Assembly: GCF_024586455.1 (NCBI RefSeq)
Contig: NC_065921.1
Coordinates: 25,920,635-25,984,634 of the forward strand
DNA length: 64,000 nucleotides
Origin: Bactrocera neohumeralis
Taxonomy: Eukaryota > Arthropoda > Insecta > Diptera > Tephritidae
Direction of reading: 5' to 3'
Shown here one piece after another: positions 1-12,029 of this stretch; the stretch's first letter is position 1, and each line of letters starts with the position of its first letter. The translations under genes and the position numbers were made by a program. The notes beneath the pieces are model-generated. The model had not been told where the DNA came from. It made no database searches and saw only the letters and a program-made list of their open reading frames with translations.

Positions 1-845
1 CAAAGGAAAGTCATCAAAAATCATTGTCGTAAAATTCTTACACGATTCTCTAGACTGGCTGCCGTCAAGTGCCAAGTGCTTGCGCTCCTCTGCTAAGCGT
101 TTTTCTTGTATTATTTTAGCACTTTGTTTTGCTGAACGTGGAAGTTGCTGTACCTAGTGTTGTTGTATTTACACAAACCTACATATATTACTTTGTTTTT
201 GTTGTTGCCGCGCGGGTAATCTCTTGTTGGTGGTGTGATTGGCGCCAAAGCCCAGCGGTTGGGGCAGCATTGGTGGCGCCGCATTTTGGGTGTGGGTGAA
301 ACTGCCGCCACAGCAATGAGATTAGACACAAGACAGTAGCTAAGCAAATGACATGTTCGTTTGACATGACATGACAGGCGAGTTGGCACGCCAGAAGGCT
401 GGAGGTCGTCTCAGCTATTTTGTGGCGCTTTGTGCTTTGACGTCGGTGTTCTTACTTCTTCAGCCTAATCTCGCTATGTAAGTTGTTAGTGATATTTATT
501 TTTTAACTGGTTTCTGGGGTGCAGTTTTGGCTTAGTTACAATCACCAAGGTACGTACTGATAAATACGTACATAGTATATGATATAGGGAGCGATAAAAG
601 TATGAGCTATGCATGCTGAGGAACGGGGCTGTACTGTTCCATTTTTTTAATTAAAATTAACTGCAAGTTTTTTTTTTGAGATTTTTGGTATGGTGGACTT
701 TTTTATATAAAAATTGGAGAAACATTTTTTTCCTTCCAATTCAATGAGTGTTTAAATGAGTAGGTATAAATTCCCCCTACAATTACACCGCTCCATCTGG
801 AAAAGTAAGTGCACATTCTAACACACTTTATCTAATATATAGTTT
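1..845. other. No gene recognised; AT-rich flank
   Basis: This stretch has runs of T and A, a GC-richer patch near 200-330, and no open frame with family resemblance. I see nothing that I can name. It ends where the retrotransposon RNase H relic begins. Confidence 0.5.
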
Positions 846-861
846 CAAAGCTTGGGAGGAA

Positions 862-1680
862 GGTTGGTGGAGGGGTTTACTGTCAGCAGATCTCTATCAA
901 CTCCATCGTCAGACTTCCTGACTATTGCAGTGTCTTCCAAGCCGAGGCTGCAGCCATTAAGGTAGCAGTAGATTTATTGCTCCGGAGTACAGTTTCCTTC
1001 AGAGAAGTGACCATCCACTCAGATAGCAGAGCGGCTGGCCTTGAAATCATTAACAGTGCCTTCAGAGTTGGTCATGGAGTGTTTAACCTCACTATTATTA
1101 GCATCGAGTGTCTTTGTGATAAGACCGGTATGGATGCCGGGTCATGGCGGCATCGCAGGAAATTGTATAGCTGATGAGCTAGCAAGAAAAGGCACCCTAG
1201 AACCGCTAACGGTAGATTGGAAGTGGGTCGGTGCGCCTGTATCCTCCTGTGTTCTACTACTAGATAGCTGGGCTTCGCGTAAGCTTGGCCAGCGCTGGGC
1301 CACCATCGGTAAATGCGCTGTCGCTAAAGGCTTTTGGCTCAAAATTGATTGCAAGAGATCTCTTTGCCCTCAGTAAGGCTAGTCCAATCATGAGACAGGA
1401 CATTCCCTATTCGCGTCCATTCTGTAAGGTTGGGGATATTAACAGAAGTCATATGCAGAAGTTATATGTAAGACGATGAGGTGGAATATGTCTTGCGTTT
1501 GGTAGGTCTAGACTTAAACACTTAGGAGCGCATATCTTCAGACATCCCACCGAACTGGCGGGAGCGGAAATTAAACGTCTGTGCAAATTTGTATTGGCTA
1601 CTAAGCGTTTTGCTAATTTATAAGCTCGAAGGCAGCGATTCTTCTTTTCTATGGCTTCACAAAGGACTACGTACAGCAGG
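862..1680 (+). pseudogene. Non-LTR retrotransposon relic: RNase H domain and C-terminal tail
   Basis: Conceptual translation across frameshifts gives the start of a retrotransposon RNase H domain (RLPDYCSVFQAE near 905-950), the catalytic SDSRAA motif near 1020, and the late motif PGHGGIAGN near 1135-1165 followed by ADELARKGT. After a second frame change, 1510-1610 gives the family's C-terminal tail (LKHLGAHIF, then ELAGAEIKRLCKF). RNase H removes RNA from the RNA:DNA hybrid during target-primed reverse transcription. No reverse transcriptase lies upstream, so the copy is 5' truncated. Frameshifts and stops make it dead. The same RNase H and tail motifs recur at about 2.6, 18.9, 31.4 and 52.2 kb. 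Clade not assigned; a Jockey- or R1-like element is likely. Confidence 0.8.
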
Positions 1681-1739
1681 CCACGTGCGATCTCTTTAGA
1701 TCAGCAATTTAACGTAACCCAAATATACCAAACCACTAT

Positions 1740-2540
1740 AAACCACATCTGAGGACACCACACTCACACATCTCCCCACACAGGTCAACATAACACACCA
1801 CACCACACCGCTCCTGTACACCTCCGCTAATAAAAAGGATGGTCTCTGCAGCAGATTCACTTCATTCGATTATACTTTCCGGCACGAAAGCGATTGTACG
1901 CGCATCCACGTTCTCGATCATACAGCGAGCCACCGCATTTGTCAGCTAATTCGACACGTTAGCGGTCCTGTGCGCTACGGCCAAATTGACACAACCTTCG
2001 ATTTAGCACTCCTCTAGCAACATTGTGACGCCGGGAGGCCCTCAACAACTTCCTTTTTGATTATAAACTTCGTCGCGACGCTTATCGTGAGCGCTACAGG
2101 GGTACGATTCAAGTTCAGTCCCCGATTTCATCGGACACCGCTCGGATCGCGATTACTTAGTATTGCAGCCTAAAAACAGGCAATTTTTGGGAATAATTAA
2201 GGAACTGTATCTTTTTTGAAGCAAAACGTAAATATTTAAAAATCGAACTACACATGATCTTCGATAACGTTACGACAAAGATTTTCCAATGCCACAGTAA
2301 TCCTCAAAGAATTATATGAAACTTGTTTAAATAAAGATATTTCACATATGGATAAGGGTTATGTGGATGGGTAGAAGTCGCTACAGAAGATCCATTAATT
2401 GATCGAAGCTAGAAGGGAAGTTTTGAAAGAGAGAATTTTCTGTAAGGAGCTCTCTTTCAGTCTTGAGTCTGCTTAGCGGGCGCTGATCGACGAACCACTA
2501 CTGGGCGATTGCCAGATCCTTTTGACTTAGAGTAGACCAG
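1740..2540. other. No gene recognised
   Basis: Moderate GC content at 1840-2120 without a recognisable product. It could be the 3' untranslated part of the preceding retrotransposon or unrelated sequence. No call is made. Confidence 0.4.
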
Positions 2541-2544
2541 AGGA

Positions 2545-2925
2545 TATCTTCTCAACTACTTGCTCCCAATCGCAGGGCTTCTTACTGAACATTGCAAAAT
2601 AGGCATTCATGCGGTAAGGTTAAAAATCTTGGCGGATGAAAGTTGTATTGAGGAGAATGAGGTGAAAACAACCAGGCACTTTGTCCTCCATTGTCCAGAC
2701 TTTGCAATGCTCAGGTTGAAACAACTCGACAGTCAAACCTTTGGTGAACCAGCTGACTTAGCTGAAACTAACAAATTTGTGATAGGCTCATTTGATCAGG
2801 TCAAAAAACTGGTCAGGTCATTGTATGGAGAACATGCAGAAGTATTTGATAGTGAGCGGATCATTTGTTTCCGATTAACCACTGCTACAAATTTGAAAAA
2901 TGCTGTTTCGAAAAAATGCGTTTGA
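2545..2925 (+). pseudogene. Non-LTR retrotransposon C-terminal tail
   Basis: An open frame of about 120 codons gives LLPIAGLLTEHCKIGIHAVR, then a degenerate cysteine/histidine knuckle (ENEVKTTRHFVLHC), then LRLKQLDSQTFGEPADLAE. This order (GLLTGHC-like, C..C..H..C knuckle, leucine-rich tail) is the end of the polymerase ORF in several insect LINE lineages. It ends at a stop near 2925. No RNase H or reverse transcriptase precedes it within 1 kb, so it is a 5'-truncated fragment. It resembles the tail at 1510-1610, so the two may derive from one family. The first cysteine pair of the knuckle is partly lost. Confidence 0.75.
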
Positions 2926-2929
2926 AGAT

Positions 2930-3484
2930 ATACAGATACTCATAGAGCGGATTGAACGGCTACACTTACCGATCTGGATGGCTTACCATTATGGCTAAAG
3001 ATGTCGCAAAAATTCCCAAAGCATCGACCAATCAAAGTAGAAATCTGAAAACTAATATGAGGGTACACATAATAGTTTTCCGATTTCCCGACTTCCCGAT
3101 TCAAGGAACTAGATGAGGTATCAAAATTTGATATCAAGTCTTTCTTAAAGTTCGCAAAGAAGCGTTGAAATTCTGTACGAATACTTCAGCTCGAATTACA
3201 CTGAATCTTTATCTGGCATTAGTATGGAATAGTAGGTCTATGACATAGACTCTATGTGTACCTATATTACTCTTTGTGGTACATGTTAGACTTCTGCATA
3301 CCGGTTGGGAGTTACTCCATGACGTAGTGCTTACGGCGAAGGTATTATATTTAATAATTTATCTGAAGAAGTTTTATAGATATATAACAAATGTTGTAGA
3401 ACTTGACTAAGCAAACTTTCCACTTCTTCTTCTTTAATACTATAGTATAATAAACTCCGACCAGAATATTTAAGGGTGGCTTAA
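2930..3484. other. No confirmed gene; one candidate exon at 2970-3044 (minus)
   Basis: Mostly AT-rich sequence. A 75-nt minus-strand segment with plausible splice signals is described among the findings, but it is too weak to annotate as coding. Confidence 0.35.
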
Positions 3485-3494
3485 ACTGTCTAAT

Positions 3495-3605
3495 TCACAC
3501 TGGTTATTGTTGTTGTGGCGTTAAATAACAATATCGAGGGGTCGCCTCGACATTTCTTAGCCGGATAAAAATCTGGGTCCGTTCTAGTTACATAGACTAT
3601 CGTGG
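3495..3605 (+). repeat. Short dispersed repeat family, copy 1
   Basis: Shares the core GCCGGATAAAAATC-GGGTCCGTTC and a preceding TTGTTGTTG-GGCG stretch with copies at 28655-28745 (plus) and 18655-18775 (minus). No coding potential. The class is unknown; a non-autonomous element or the end of a larger transposon is possible. Confidence 0.55.
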
Positions 3606-5890
3606 GGTTATTTCGATTTTATCGCTGTTTATTTACGCCAGTACTCTTGAAATAACGTAGTCGTGTATTGCAATAAAAGGATAGATAGACTACTTTCAGA
3701 AGCTGATTACTTGCTTCAAAGAATGTCACCAAACTTGTGACAAAAGCAACGGTAAGAGGGAAACGAATCGACCTGCATTAAGCGAACATTAGGTGTTGTG
3801 ATGGAAAAAACGATTTAATTCACACTTTTTTGACAAAAATTCCGGAATGAAAACTCTAATATTTTCAGAATATGCTAATATGTACTAAGTGGTTTTCCAA
3901 TATTAACAGACAGCTAAGATTGACTGATCTTCCCAACCGAAGTTGAGCCAAAGGATTTGTGAGACTCTATAAACGGTTAAAATTTATTCAGTTAGACAAT
4001 CCAACAGATTTCCATTACCAGTTTCAAATTATTAAAGATAAAAGCAATGCGCAGTATACCACATAACTCATCAGAGACAACAAACCGAAGTCATCGCCCA
4101 CCTATTTACCAGCGTAGACTGGCTTCATGTATCAAGCACTTCATTTGAATATTTGAATTGCGAAGTTAAATGCAAAGCATTTTGCAACAATTTATCATTA
4201 GAAATATACGCATAATTGAATAGCTTAAAAAATAGCTCGAAGCAATAAAAATTTCCAAACGTACATATGTATGTAAGCATATACCACAGCATCGGAACAA
4301 CCCCAAAACGCAAAGCAACCACCAGCCATCGATGCTTTCATCTAGTGAGTTAGCGCTGTGGACTCCACTGGGGGCGCAGTTGTCGCAAACAAATCAGCGA
4401 GATTTTGGAAATTCCGCCTTGTCATTCGCTCAAATAGGCACAGTTACCACGACGACTTGTCGGTTGCACGCTGCCATAATTAGCATAAATGAATCATATG
4501 AGCCATAAGCTGACGTATTCTATGGCAGAATCATAACCGATAACTGCGATGGCGAGCAAAACATGCATATTCACTTCACAGCGGGTGAGAGGGGTAGAGT
4601 TGAAGCGAAATTAAAATAAATTACAAGTGTCAGTTGAGCATATCCTGTGGATCGGACAGCCAGTCCGTCAGGCGTCTGTGCCGAAAATTTCTTTAAGCAC
4701 GTCTGTCCGGGAGATTGTGTGTGGTTTGAGTGTGTGACCGAGAGAGGAGAGGGAGTGTGTGTGCATCTGCATAAATATCAATTTGATGAGTATTCAAATG
4801 GACTTCATAGACGCACAAGTACTTGAGTGATATAAAGCAACAGGGGATGCCATTTGCCGATGCCCTTTGTGATATTGTTTATGTTGTTGTTAGCGTAGTA
4901 ATACAATAACAAAAGACATTTTTTTGGGAGTTTGTGGAAATTTGAATGCCGCTTGCAAGGGTTGTTGGCAATTTTCAAACAGTTGCACGAATTAACAAAA
5001 CAAATCCTGGCAACATGTTGCATTGGTGCGAACATAATGCCATGTTTTGACAAAGCCCCGAGCATACCGCACAGCTCAGGCGCAAGCTGGCAGACCTGTG
5101 GGCGGGTGGCAAGCAGTGGATATGACATAAACCGGCTAGAGCGCCAACTTGGCTTTGCCGACTTTGGCAAACAACAGCAACAAGACTAGGCGGAAAGCAA
5201 CGAGGCCTAGGAAAGGACACGAAGCTGGCGGGGGCGGCAGTGGCTATATCCGTTTGCGTGTGGCATGTGCACGTGCGCCGCCGAATGCACTGACAATGCG
5301 GGGTGGGGAAATTTTTTATATTTATTTGTTGCTGTTTTTGTTGGGTGTGGGTGCCAAGGTGGTTGTTTGGCTGGTTGCTTGGTTCGTTGAGCCCACCACA
5401 GCACAGGAAGGGCTTAAATTTTATACTTGTTGTGGCACATAGTCGCCGTTCAGCTTGAGTAGATTCGGCTTAACTTCGACTTTATAGAAAATATGAGGCG
5501 GAGATTTTCCGAAAATATGAACATGCGTAATATTTAATTAACATTAAGCATTAGCATTAAAATCACTGGGTGGTGGTGAGTCTATGGATTGCAAAGCCAC
5601 AGATGAATGGCACGAAACACTTGCTGTTTTTCGTAATTTTGATAAATATGCATGTGTAAGAGTGTCTACAAATGAGTGACTGTTCGGGATTTGTGAAAAT
5701 GAATTATGAATGTTGTAGATTTATTGTTGCCGTGCTGACATTTAGTCAGAGCGATGGGGAGCAGTGGAGTGCCGAAACTGTCAAAGCGTTGATTATTATT
5801 TGATTGCTTTATGCCTGAGCTCGCTGACCAAAATTGATTGCTAAATAATTGAAAGTGACCACAATTGCGCAAAAATAAAAACAAATTAAT
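3606..5890. other. No gene recognised; GC-richer block 4990-5440
   Basis: No protein family is visible. 4990-5440 is clearly GC-richer than its surroundings and has overlapping open frames on both strands, but no homology that I recognise and no splice pattern that decides a strand. It may be conserved non-coding or regulatory DNA. 4720-4780 is GA/GTGT-rich. Confidence 0.35.
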
Positions 5891-5891
5891 A

Positions 5892-5960
5892 AAAAACATT
5901 AACTTCGGCTGCACCGAAGCTCGAATACCCTGTATAGCTGGATTTCTTTAAGTACAGGAG
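5892..5960 (+). repeat. Hairpin end of the 154-bp-unit repeat family
   Basis: Contains CTTCGG-CTGCA-CCGAAG, a perfect 6-bp stem, followed by AATACCCT. The same end occurs at about 7440-7490 (inverted), 34955-35000 (inverted), 55215 and 63095. Only the end is present here. Confidence 0.6.
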
Positions 5961-6034
5961 AGTATAAAAGGATATTCATCTAGATTTTAATCTATATGCT
6001 ATAGAAGTCTGATCTGCACAATATATCATAATTT

Positions 6035-6350
6035 ATGCTCCTGCTGGAATACTTTTGCAGAAACCATCCCTGTAGCTCAGTGCTTACACCGGAGTCGCCT
6101 AGTAGGCACTTCAAGAGATTTTTCATTGATTACGTCGACGATATTGAACAGTACGCCGACCAGGCTTCAGACGTGACAAACTTAAGACACGCACAGACCG
6201 CCATTTACAGTAGAGCTATCAATACCTTCATCGACTCCCTCTTAGTGAATGGGGTATTTGCTTCGAAAATCTAGAGTAACCCTCACGCAACTTCGTTCTG
6301 AATATTGCAGCAGGTTTAACTCCTACTTATTCAGAATCGACCCCAATATA
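6035..6350 (+). pseudogene. Jockey-like retrotransposon relic (after the RT domain)
   Basis: The 79-codon open frame reads RRFF/FKRFFIDYVDDIEQ-like sequence, then LRHAQTAIYSRAINTFIDSL and VNGVFASK. This is the region that follows the reverse transcriptase in Jockey-type insect LINEs. After the stop near 6272 a shifted frame continues with VTLTQLRSEYCSRFNSYLFR and IDPNIPNI, the segment that normally leads into the terminal cysteine knuckle. The knuckle itself is absent because the copy runs into an AT dinucleotide-rich tract at 6352-6391. Both ends are truncated, so this is a non-functional fragment. Confidence 0.75.
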
Positions 6351-6399
6351 CCAAATATATTATATATATATATTATATAAATATATATTCAATTGAAAA

Positions 6400-7110
6400 G
6401 TCTCCGACCTGTAAAATACATTATTTTGACAAAATTCGGTTTTTTTATTCAACATAGTTTTCTTCAAGGCTGATACACTGATTATAGCGTCCCTCCAACT
6501 TTGCGATACTATTTTTTAGTACGTTTTGTCCTTTGCTTCAAAATAGGCCTCAGTTTCGGCGATCACCTCTTCATTCGACAAAAATTTCTTCCCAGCGAGC
6601 ATTCTTTTGAGATCTGAGAACAAGAAATAGTCGCTGAGGGGCCAGATCTTGAGAATTCGGTGGATGCAGAAACAATTCGAAACTGAATTCATAAATTTTT
6701 GGCCTCATTTTCACTTATGTACTTGTGACACGGTGCATTTTCTTGATGAAACGGTACTTTCTTTTTCTTCAAATGCGGCTTTATTCGTCGATTTTGTCCT
6801 TCAAACGGGTAGGTAACGCTATATAATAGTCACTGTTGATGGTTCTACCTTTTTCAAGGTAGTGCATAGCCTTGCCAGCCGACTTTTGCGTTTTTTCAAG
6901 CTGTGGAGCGGGTTCATTGGATGAACGTCAATTCGACTTCAGTGTGAAATGATGGACTCATGTTTCATTCATTGTGACATATCGACGCAAAAACTCGGGC
7001 TTATTACGCTTGAACATCTCCACACATTGCTCCGAATCATCAACTCGTCGTTGTTTTTGGGCAAAAGTGAGATCGCGTGACACCCACTTTGCACAGAGCT
7101 TTCTCATACC
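6400..7110 (-). pseudogene. Mariner transposase relic (DD34D type), truncated
   Basis: Reading the minus strand from 7110 gives MRKLCAKWVSRDLTFAQKQR and then FLRRYVTMNET in place of the usual MDETW, so the first catalytic aspartate is Asn and the tryptophan codon is a stop. Further on are SAGKAMHYLEKGRTINSDYY and FHQENAPCH, where the second aspartate is Glu. The order and motifs are those of a mariner-family cut-and-paste transposase. The N-terminal DNA-binding half is missing: the relic abuts the 154-bp-unit repeat near 7110. Several frameshifts and a deletion are present. The sequence near 6400-6440 is probably the 3' untranslated end. Confidence 0.8.
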
Positions 7111-7111
7111 C

Positions 7112-7490
7112 TAATATTCGAAAATATTATAATGTACACGTTCAGTTCATTCACCAAATTTGGTATAGATTATTTTCTAAGACAACAATGTAATCTCCGA
7201 AGAGATTGTTCAGATCGGTTATCTATAGCATATAGCTGCCATACAAACTGAATGATCGGAATCTAGTGCTGGTATGGAAAACTTTTGCATTTGACAAGAT
7301 ATATTCATGAAATTTGGTATGAGTTATTGTACATACAAATAATGTAATCTCCGAAGAAATTGTTCAGATCGGTTAACTATACAATATAGCTGCCATACAA
7401 ACTGAACACATAGTTACTAAAAGAAATGTACCTGTGAAGGGTATATTAGCTTCGGTGCAGCCGAAGTTAACGTTTCTTCTTGTTTAATAA
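7112..7490 (-). repeat. 154-bp-unit tandem repeat, two units plus hairpin end
   Basis: Two units are offset by 154 bp: the shared block TATAGCTGCCATACAAACTG starts at 7231 and again at 7385. The right edge at 7435-7490 reads GTGAAGGGTAT, then CTTCGG-TGCAG-CCGAAG, then TTAACGTTTCTTCTTG, which is the inverted counterpart of the end at 55205-55250. No coding potential. See the finding on the family. Confidence 0.8.
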
Positions 7491-9280
7491 TATCTGAAAC
7501 AATGAAAAAATCTTTAAACTCTTTAGTGCTCGAAAAGTAAATGTAACCAGTATAAATATTGTCCTACCGACAATATAACTGGTATAGTTTCTACTATTGA
7601 GTCAACTGTATACCATTTACGCCAGTCAATAAGTTTCTCACTTTATTGAAAAAAAAACATCAAACTTCAAACGTTCATCTCTACACACTATTAACCACTT
7701 ACCGCATTGCAGCCGAAATTGGCGTATTTCACAGGTTTGTAGTGGAAACGTGGCATAACAAACATAACAGCTGTCAAATTGAAATTATCCTCAACAAAAA
7801 AAAAAAATGTAACCAACAAAAAAAAAACACTTAATTTCTTTCTTAATTAATTGAATATGCCGACTACATGAATTAGTATATTCCTTTATTGTTACGATTG
7901 CACTAAAATAATAAAAATTATTTATATTTTCGTTTTGCACACGTGTTCTCCCTTTTACACCAGACTTCTTGCGCGTTCATAAATAAATAAGTACAACAAG
8001 CAGCGCGAGGGGAAAATGAAAAATTAAATAACACAACAAAAAAATCGAGAATGAACCGTCGTAAATAAATAGTAACTAATGTTAGTGCGCTTTGGAAACC
8101 TGCCGCTCGCAAACTGAAAAGCAGCGCTGAAACTAGCAAAAGCGTCTTGCAAAAGGTCGTCGGCATAGCAATCCACACAAATGCTCACAAATAAATATGT
8201 ATGCATGTATAAAGGAGGAACAACCCTCGCTAAAGTCGCGACATGTCGTGCAGCCGGCCGGCATCTCGTGACCACTCAGTCTCACAACCAGGCGGCGATT
8301 CAGACATTCAGCTGTTGGATGGCGCTCAGCTGTTCGTGACACTGAAATATTATTGTTGTTGCTTCCCTACAGGCAGGGAGTGTGAGTGCATCTCGGTGAG
8401 TGTAGTTGTTTATTTTGATTTGCCTTGTAATCGATTAGGAGTCGCGGGGGTTAACGGGTTTAAGTGATGGCAGGTTAGAGCTGGCGCTGCTGTCAAACTT
8501 TGACGTTTGCTTGGACGAGTTGCACTTTGATAAAAATTTTGAGTGAAAATATTTTAAAATATTAGAATGCCAGAAAACGACTGAAAACGACTGAATATAC
8601 ATATGTATGCCATAGTGCCTAGCTGGACAAACTGTGTGAGAAGGGATATACTAGATAACTACATATGTTCCAAATTCAAAAGGTCATTATCCAAAATTGG
8701 AAATGCCTTATTAATTTGAAATATAATGTTGACAAAATCAACAATTTTTACTTGAACTTGACGTACAGATGGGTCTAACGTTTTAATCGGATTTTAGGGC
8801 TGTAATTGTATCAAGGCTTCTTTAGGAACTTTTTCTTTTTTTGGACCTAAAAATTTGATGGATCCAAATTTTTAGATTGTTTTGTCGTGTATTTTCGGTT
8901 TTTGGCGAACAACCCGAGATATAGTCAAATTAGATTAGAGGGTGAAGCTTATGGAACCCAAGACTTGCCGGATCGATAGTACCAATAATAGTGGAAAGCC
9001 TGCGATGGATTAAACACCAAATATAAGAAAAGTTTAAGCTATAGTCTTTAAATCAGACAAGAAAATTGAAAAATATAAATGTACATTGGGACAAAAAACT
9101 AACCAGAAATTGTAATTAAATTCCCAGGTAAATGACATTGCAAAAAATTGTATATTGCTAAGTTGGTAGCACTGTCCTTAATAACTATGCCGAATATGAG
9201 CGCGATCTCTCGACCAGTTTGCTAACAGCAGCTGTTTAAGTCAGTATACCTCAGTAGAGCGTTGCCAATTTTACAACGAG
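7491..9280. other. No confirmed gene; GC-richer block 8000-8520
   Basis: 7490-8000 is AT-rich and holds A-runs. 8000-8520 is GC-richer and free of recognisable transposons. On the plus strand at about 8372 it contains a textbook-looking acceptor and a nearby donor (see findings). No product is assigned. Confidence 0.35.
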
Positions 9281-9289
9281 TAACACTAT

Positions 9290-10310
9290 CCAACAAAGAT
9301 TTTGTCCCAAATTTTGTATTTCTAACCAAATTTCGTGTGCGGAATCATTGCGAATGTTGGAAAAGACTTACGGTGATACAGTTTTAACAAAAACTTAAGC
9401 CTAGAATGGTACAAAGCCTTCAAAGACGGTCGAGAGATCGATGAAGACATGTCTCGTTAGGGACGACCTTCGACCTCTTCAACTGATGAAAATATTAAAA
9501 AAAAGTGAAGGATATGGTGCTTGAAAATCGTCAGTCAAGTGTTAGAGAGATGGCAAGAGACCTCTCGCGAGTCTGCTCGAATGATTTTGGTGAATATTTT
9601 TGGTATGAAACGCGTTCTTGCTCGACTCGGCCCGATAACGCTGCATTTTTTTCAAAAATAATACCATAAAAAGGTCTTTTTGGACATGCTTGTTCGTGCG
9701 AATTCCGATCTCACATTCACATTATAGCTTCCGATGAAATATGGGTTTATGAGTGTGGCATGTAAACAAGTCAGCAATCATCATAATGAAGGGGAAAAAC
9801 GAGCGAAACCAAAAAACCACGCCAAAGCCGCTCAAAAATTAAGGTGATGCTCATTTTTTTTCGATACTCGCGGTTTGGTGTATCATGAATTTGTTCTGGA
9901 GGGACAGACGGTCAATATGGAGTTATATTTGGACGAATTGTGGAAAAAAATTGGTGGACTTTACACAATAATAATGCAGCATCGCATCGTGCCACGATTG
10001 TAACCGAATTTAAAGCCAAAAATGAATACCATCGATCAACCACCGTATTCCCAGGATTTGGCTATTTTATTTGTTTATTTTTCTTCTTCCCCAAACTGAA
10101 ATTGCCGCGCCGTTAAATCCGTTTTCAGTCGATCGAAGAGATAAAACAAAATTTACTGAAGGAGCTGAAGGCCATCCCAAAAAGTGCTTATGAAAAGTGT
10201 TTCGATGCCTGGAAAAATCGTTGGCGCAACTGTATTACATCTGATGGGGATTACTTTGAAGGCGACAAAATAAATATTCAGACAAGAAAATCGACAGATG
10301 AGATCAAAAT
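9290..10310 (+). pseudogene. Mariner transposase relic, near full length
   Basis: The translation starts with a DNA-binding half (ISCAESLRMLEKTYGDTVL, then EWYKAFKDGREIDEDMS and GRPSTSSTDENI). It continues through MKRVLARLGPITL into the catalytic half, where IASDEIWVYE near 9726-9750 keeps the first catalytic aspartate. Later come PPYSPDLA-like sequence near 10040-10060, then KSAYEKCFDAWKNRW and the usual mariner C-terminus with SDGDYFEGD near 10250. Roughly 1 kb, close to the family's usual length, but with at least five in-frame stops and several frameshifts. The second catalytic region (HNNAASH-like, 9970) is damaged. Same lineage as the copy at 41.4 kb. No clear terminal inverted repeat was found. 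Confidence 0.82.
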
Positions 10311-12025
10311 TTAATTGTATTGTGGTATAGAATTCTTAAAGTTTCCTGTTATTAAATATTTTAATTGATTCCAAAGAAAATATGTACACATATACATATG
10401 TATATTATTGTGGGTAAAAAAATCGAATATTTTTTTAACATGGTGCTCTCAAAAATTGGTCGTTAGATACCTTTACGAAAGGCTCTTCAAGTATGAGCTC
10501 TTAATTGTAACAGGAGCATCCTCCGCCTAACGGTTTTTTCAAACCAACTGACAAGTTTAACATTTTTAAAAAGCAAATTCTTACATCGTGGAAACATTGA
10601 AAAACATGTTTATGCTTTTTTAAAATAAATGTATGAGAAGCTATTTTATTTATTCTACTACATACATATGTAAGTATATTAACATATAAATACGTAAGTT
10701 TGTAATATGTTTTCCTACACGGTTTTCATACGTAATCTACACGTTTGCGAGTTTATTTCAGCTTAATTGTGTAAAATGATATTTTATATGTGATTTTTTC
10801 AGTTTTAATAATCTTACAATGGCATTTTGTTCTGAAGGGGCATCGGATTTCAAAGCACTGTCAAGCATATTGTAGATTATTTGTCTTTTGTTTTGGGCTC
10901 ATTATGCTATAATCAACATGACTTCTAAGCGTAACGTTTTCTATTTGTTTTTTTTTTTTATTTTCTCTGTTATTTTCCTTGACGTACAGGCACATAACGG
11001 CAAAAACGTTTGTTGTGTGTGTTATTTATAGAAATCAGGAAGTTATGTGCACAAATATAAAAAAATATAATTTTAATAATTTATTGCTGAAAAAATCTTT
11101 GAAAATCCTTCTTCTAGCCTTTCTACTGACTACTGACCACTGCCTGCAATGAAAATATTCTAAACTGGATCGTTAGGGTTTTTAAACCTTATTAATTCTC
11201 AGATAATGATTTCCGGTAATACTGTTCGGAAAAGCTATATTAATCCTTCGCATGCGCTTGCACTTGATATCATCTGGTGAATTTTGATTGTTGAGAAATT
11301 ACATCAGTTGTTTCGTAGGTTCTGAGTAAGAAAGTTTTATGAGAAGTATTTAAAATATTTAGAACACACCCAAACATTATAACGAATACATAGCTCCCAA
11401 ATTATGTCCATCAAATGTGAACCACCGAACAAAACTAAGAATTTTTTATTATTATCGTTTTCCATCACACCCGTTTCTATTATCCCTCTATGTTCATATG
11501 TATACTAGAGACAAAAAATTAATGAAGATACTGCTTAAGATATTTTACCGTTGTTAATAACTTACGTCAAAATTTTTATAAAATATAGGAACTTGATAGA
11601 TTTAGATTTAGTCATCAGACCATTTCTCCAAAAGCAGTTTTTAGAACTCTGTCTATTGAAATAGTCGCTGTAGTCTTTTTACTATCTATCTTCAACCTTT
11701 AAGCACGTTTTCGTCATAAGAAAGCTTATCATGAAACCTATTGTCTTGTAGGAGTCTTGTCAAAACCTTGACTTTCTTTCTTATAAGATCATGGTGATCG
11801 TCCTTTATGAAGGGAAAAGTTCGGCCGTGCTTCTTCCTCTTCTATAGCCGAGTTAACAACAGCGCGCCAATCGTTCTTCTTTTTCGCTGTTTAGCGCCAT
11901 AAACCAAATGTAGAAAAGTCCCTCTACACCTGGTCTTTCCAATGGGGTGGATGGCTCCTTCTTCTGCTGGGAATGATGAGGGACTTGTAAAGTTTGGTCG
12001 TATTCTTTTGGAGAGGAATTTACTT
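10311..12025. other. No gene recognised
   Basis: AT-rich sequence with no family resemblance in either strand. Contains short poly-T runs near 10950. Confidence 0.4.
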
Positions 12026-12029
12026 TCCA

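Noticed and set aside
5149..5442. Opposed open frames in the GC-rich block near 5.2 kb
   Set aside because: Frames on both strands are open because of base composition; no domain, no consistent splice sites.
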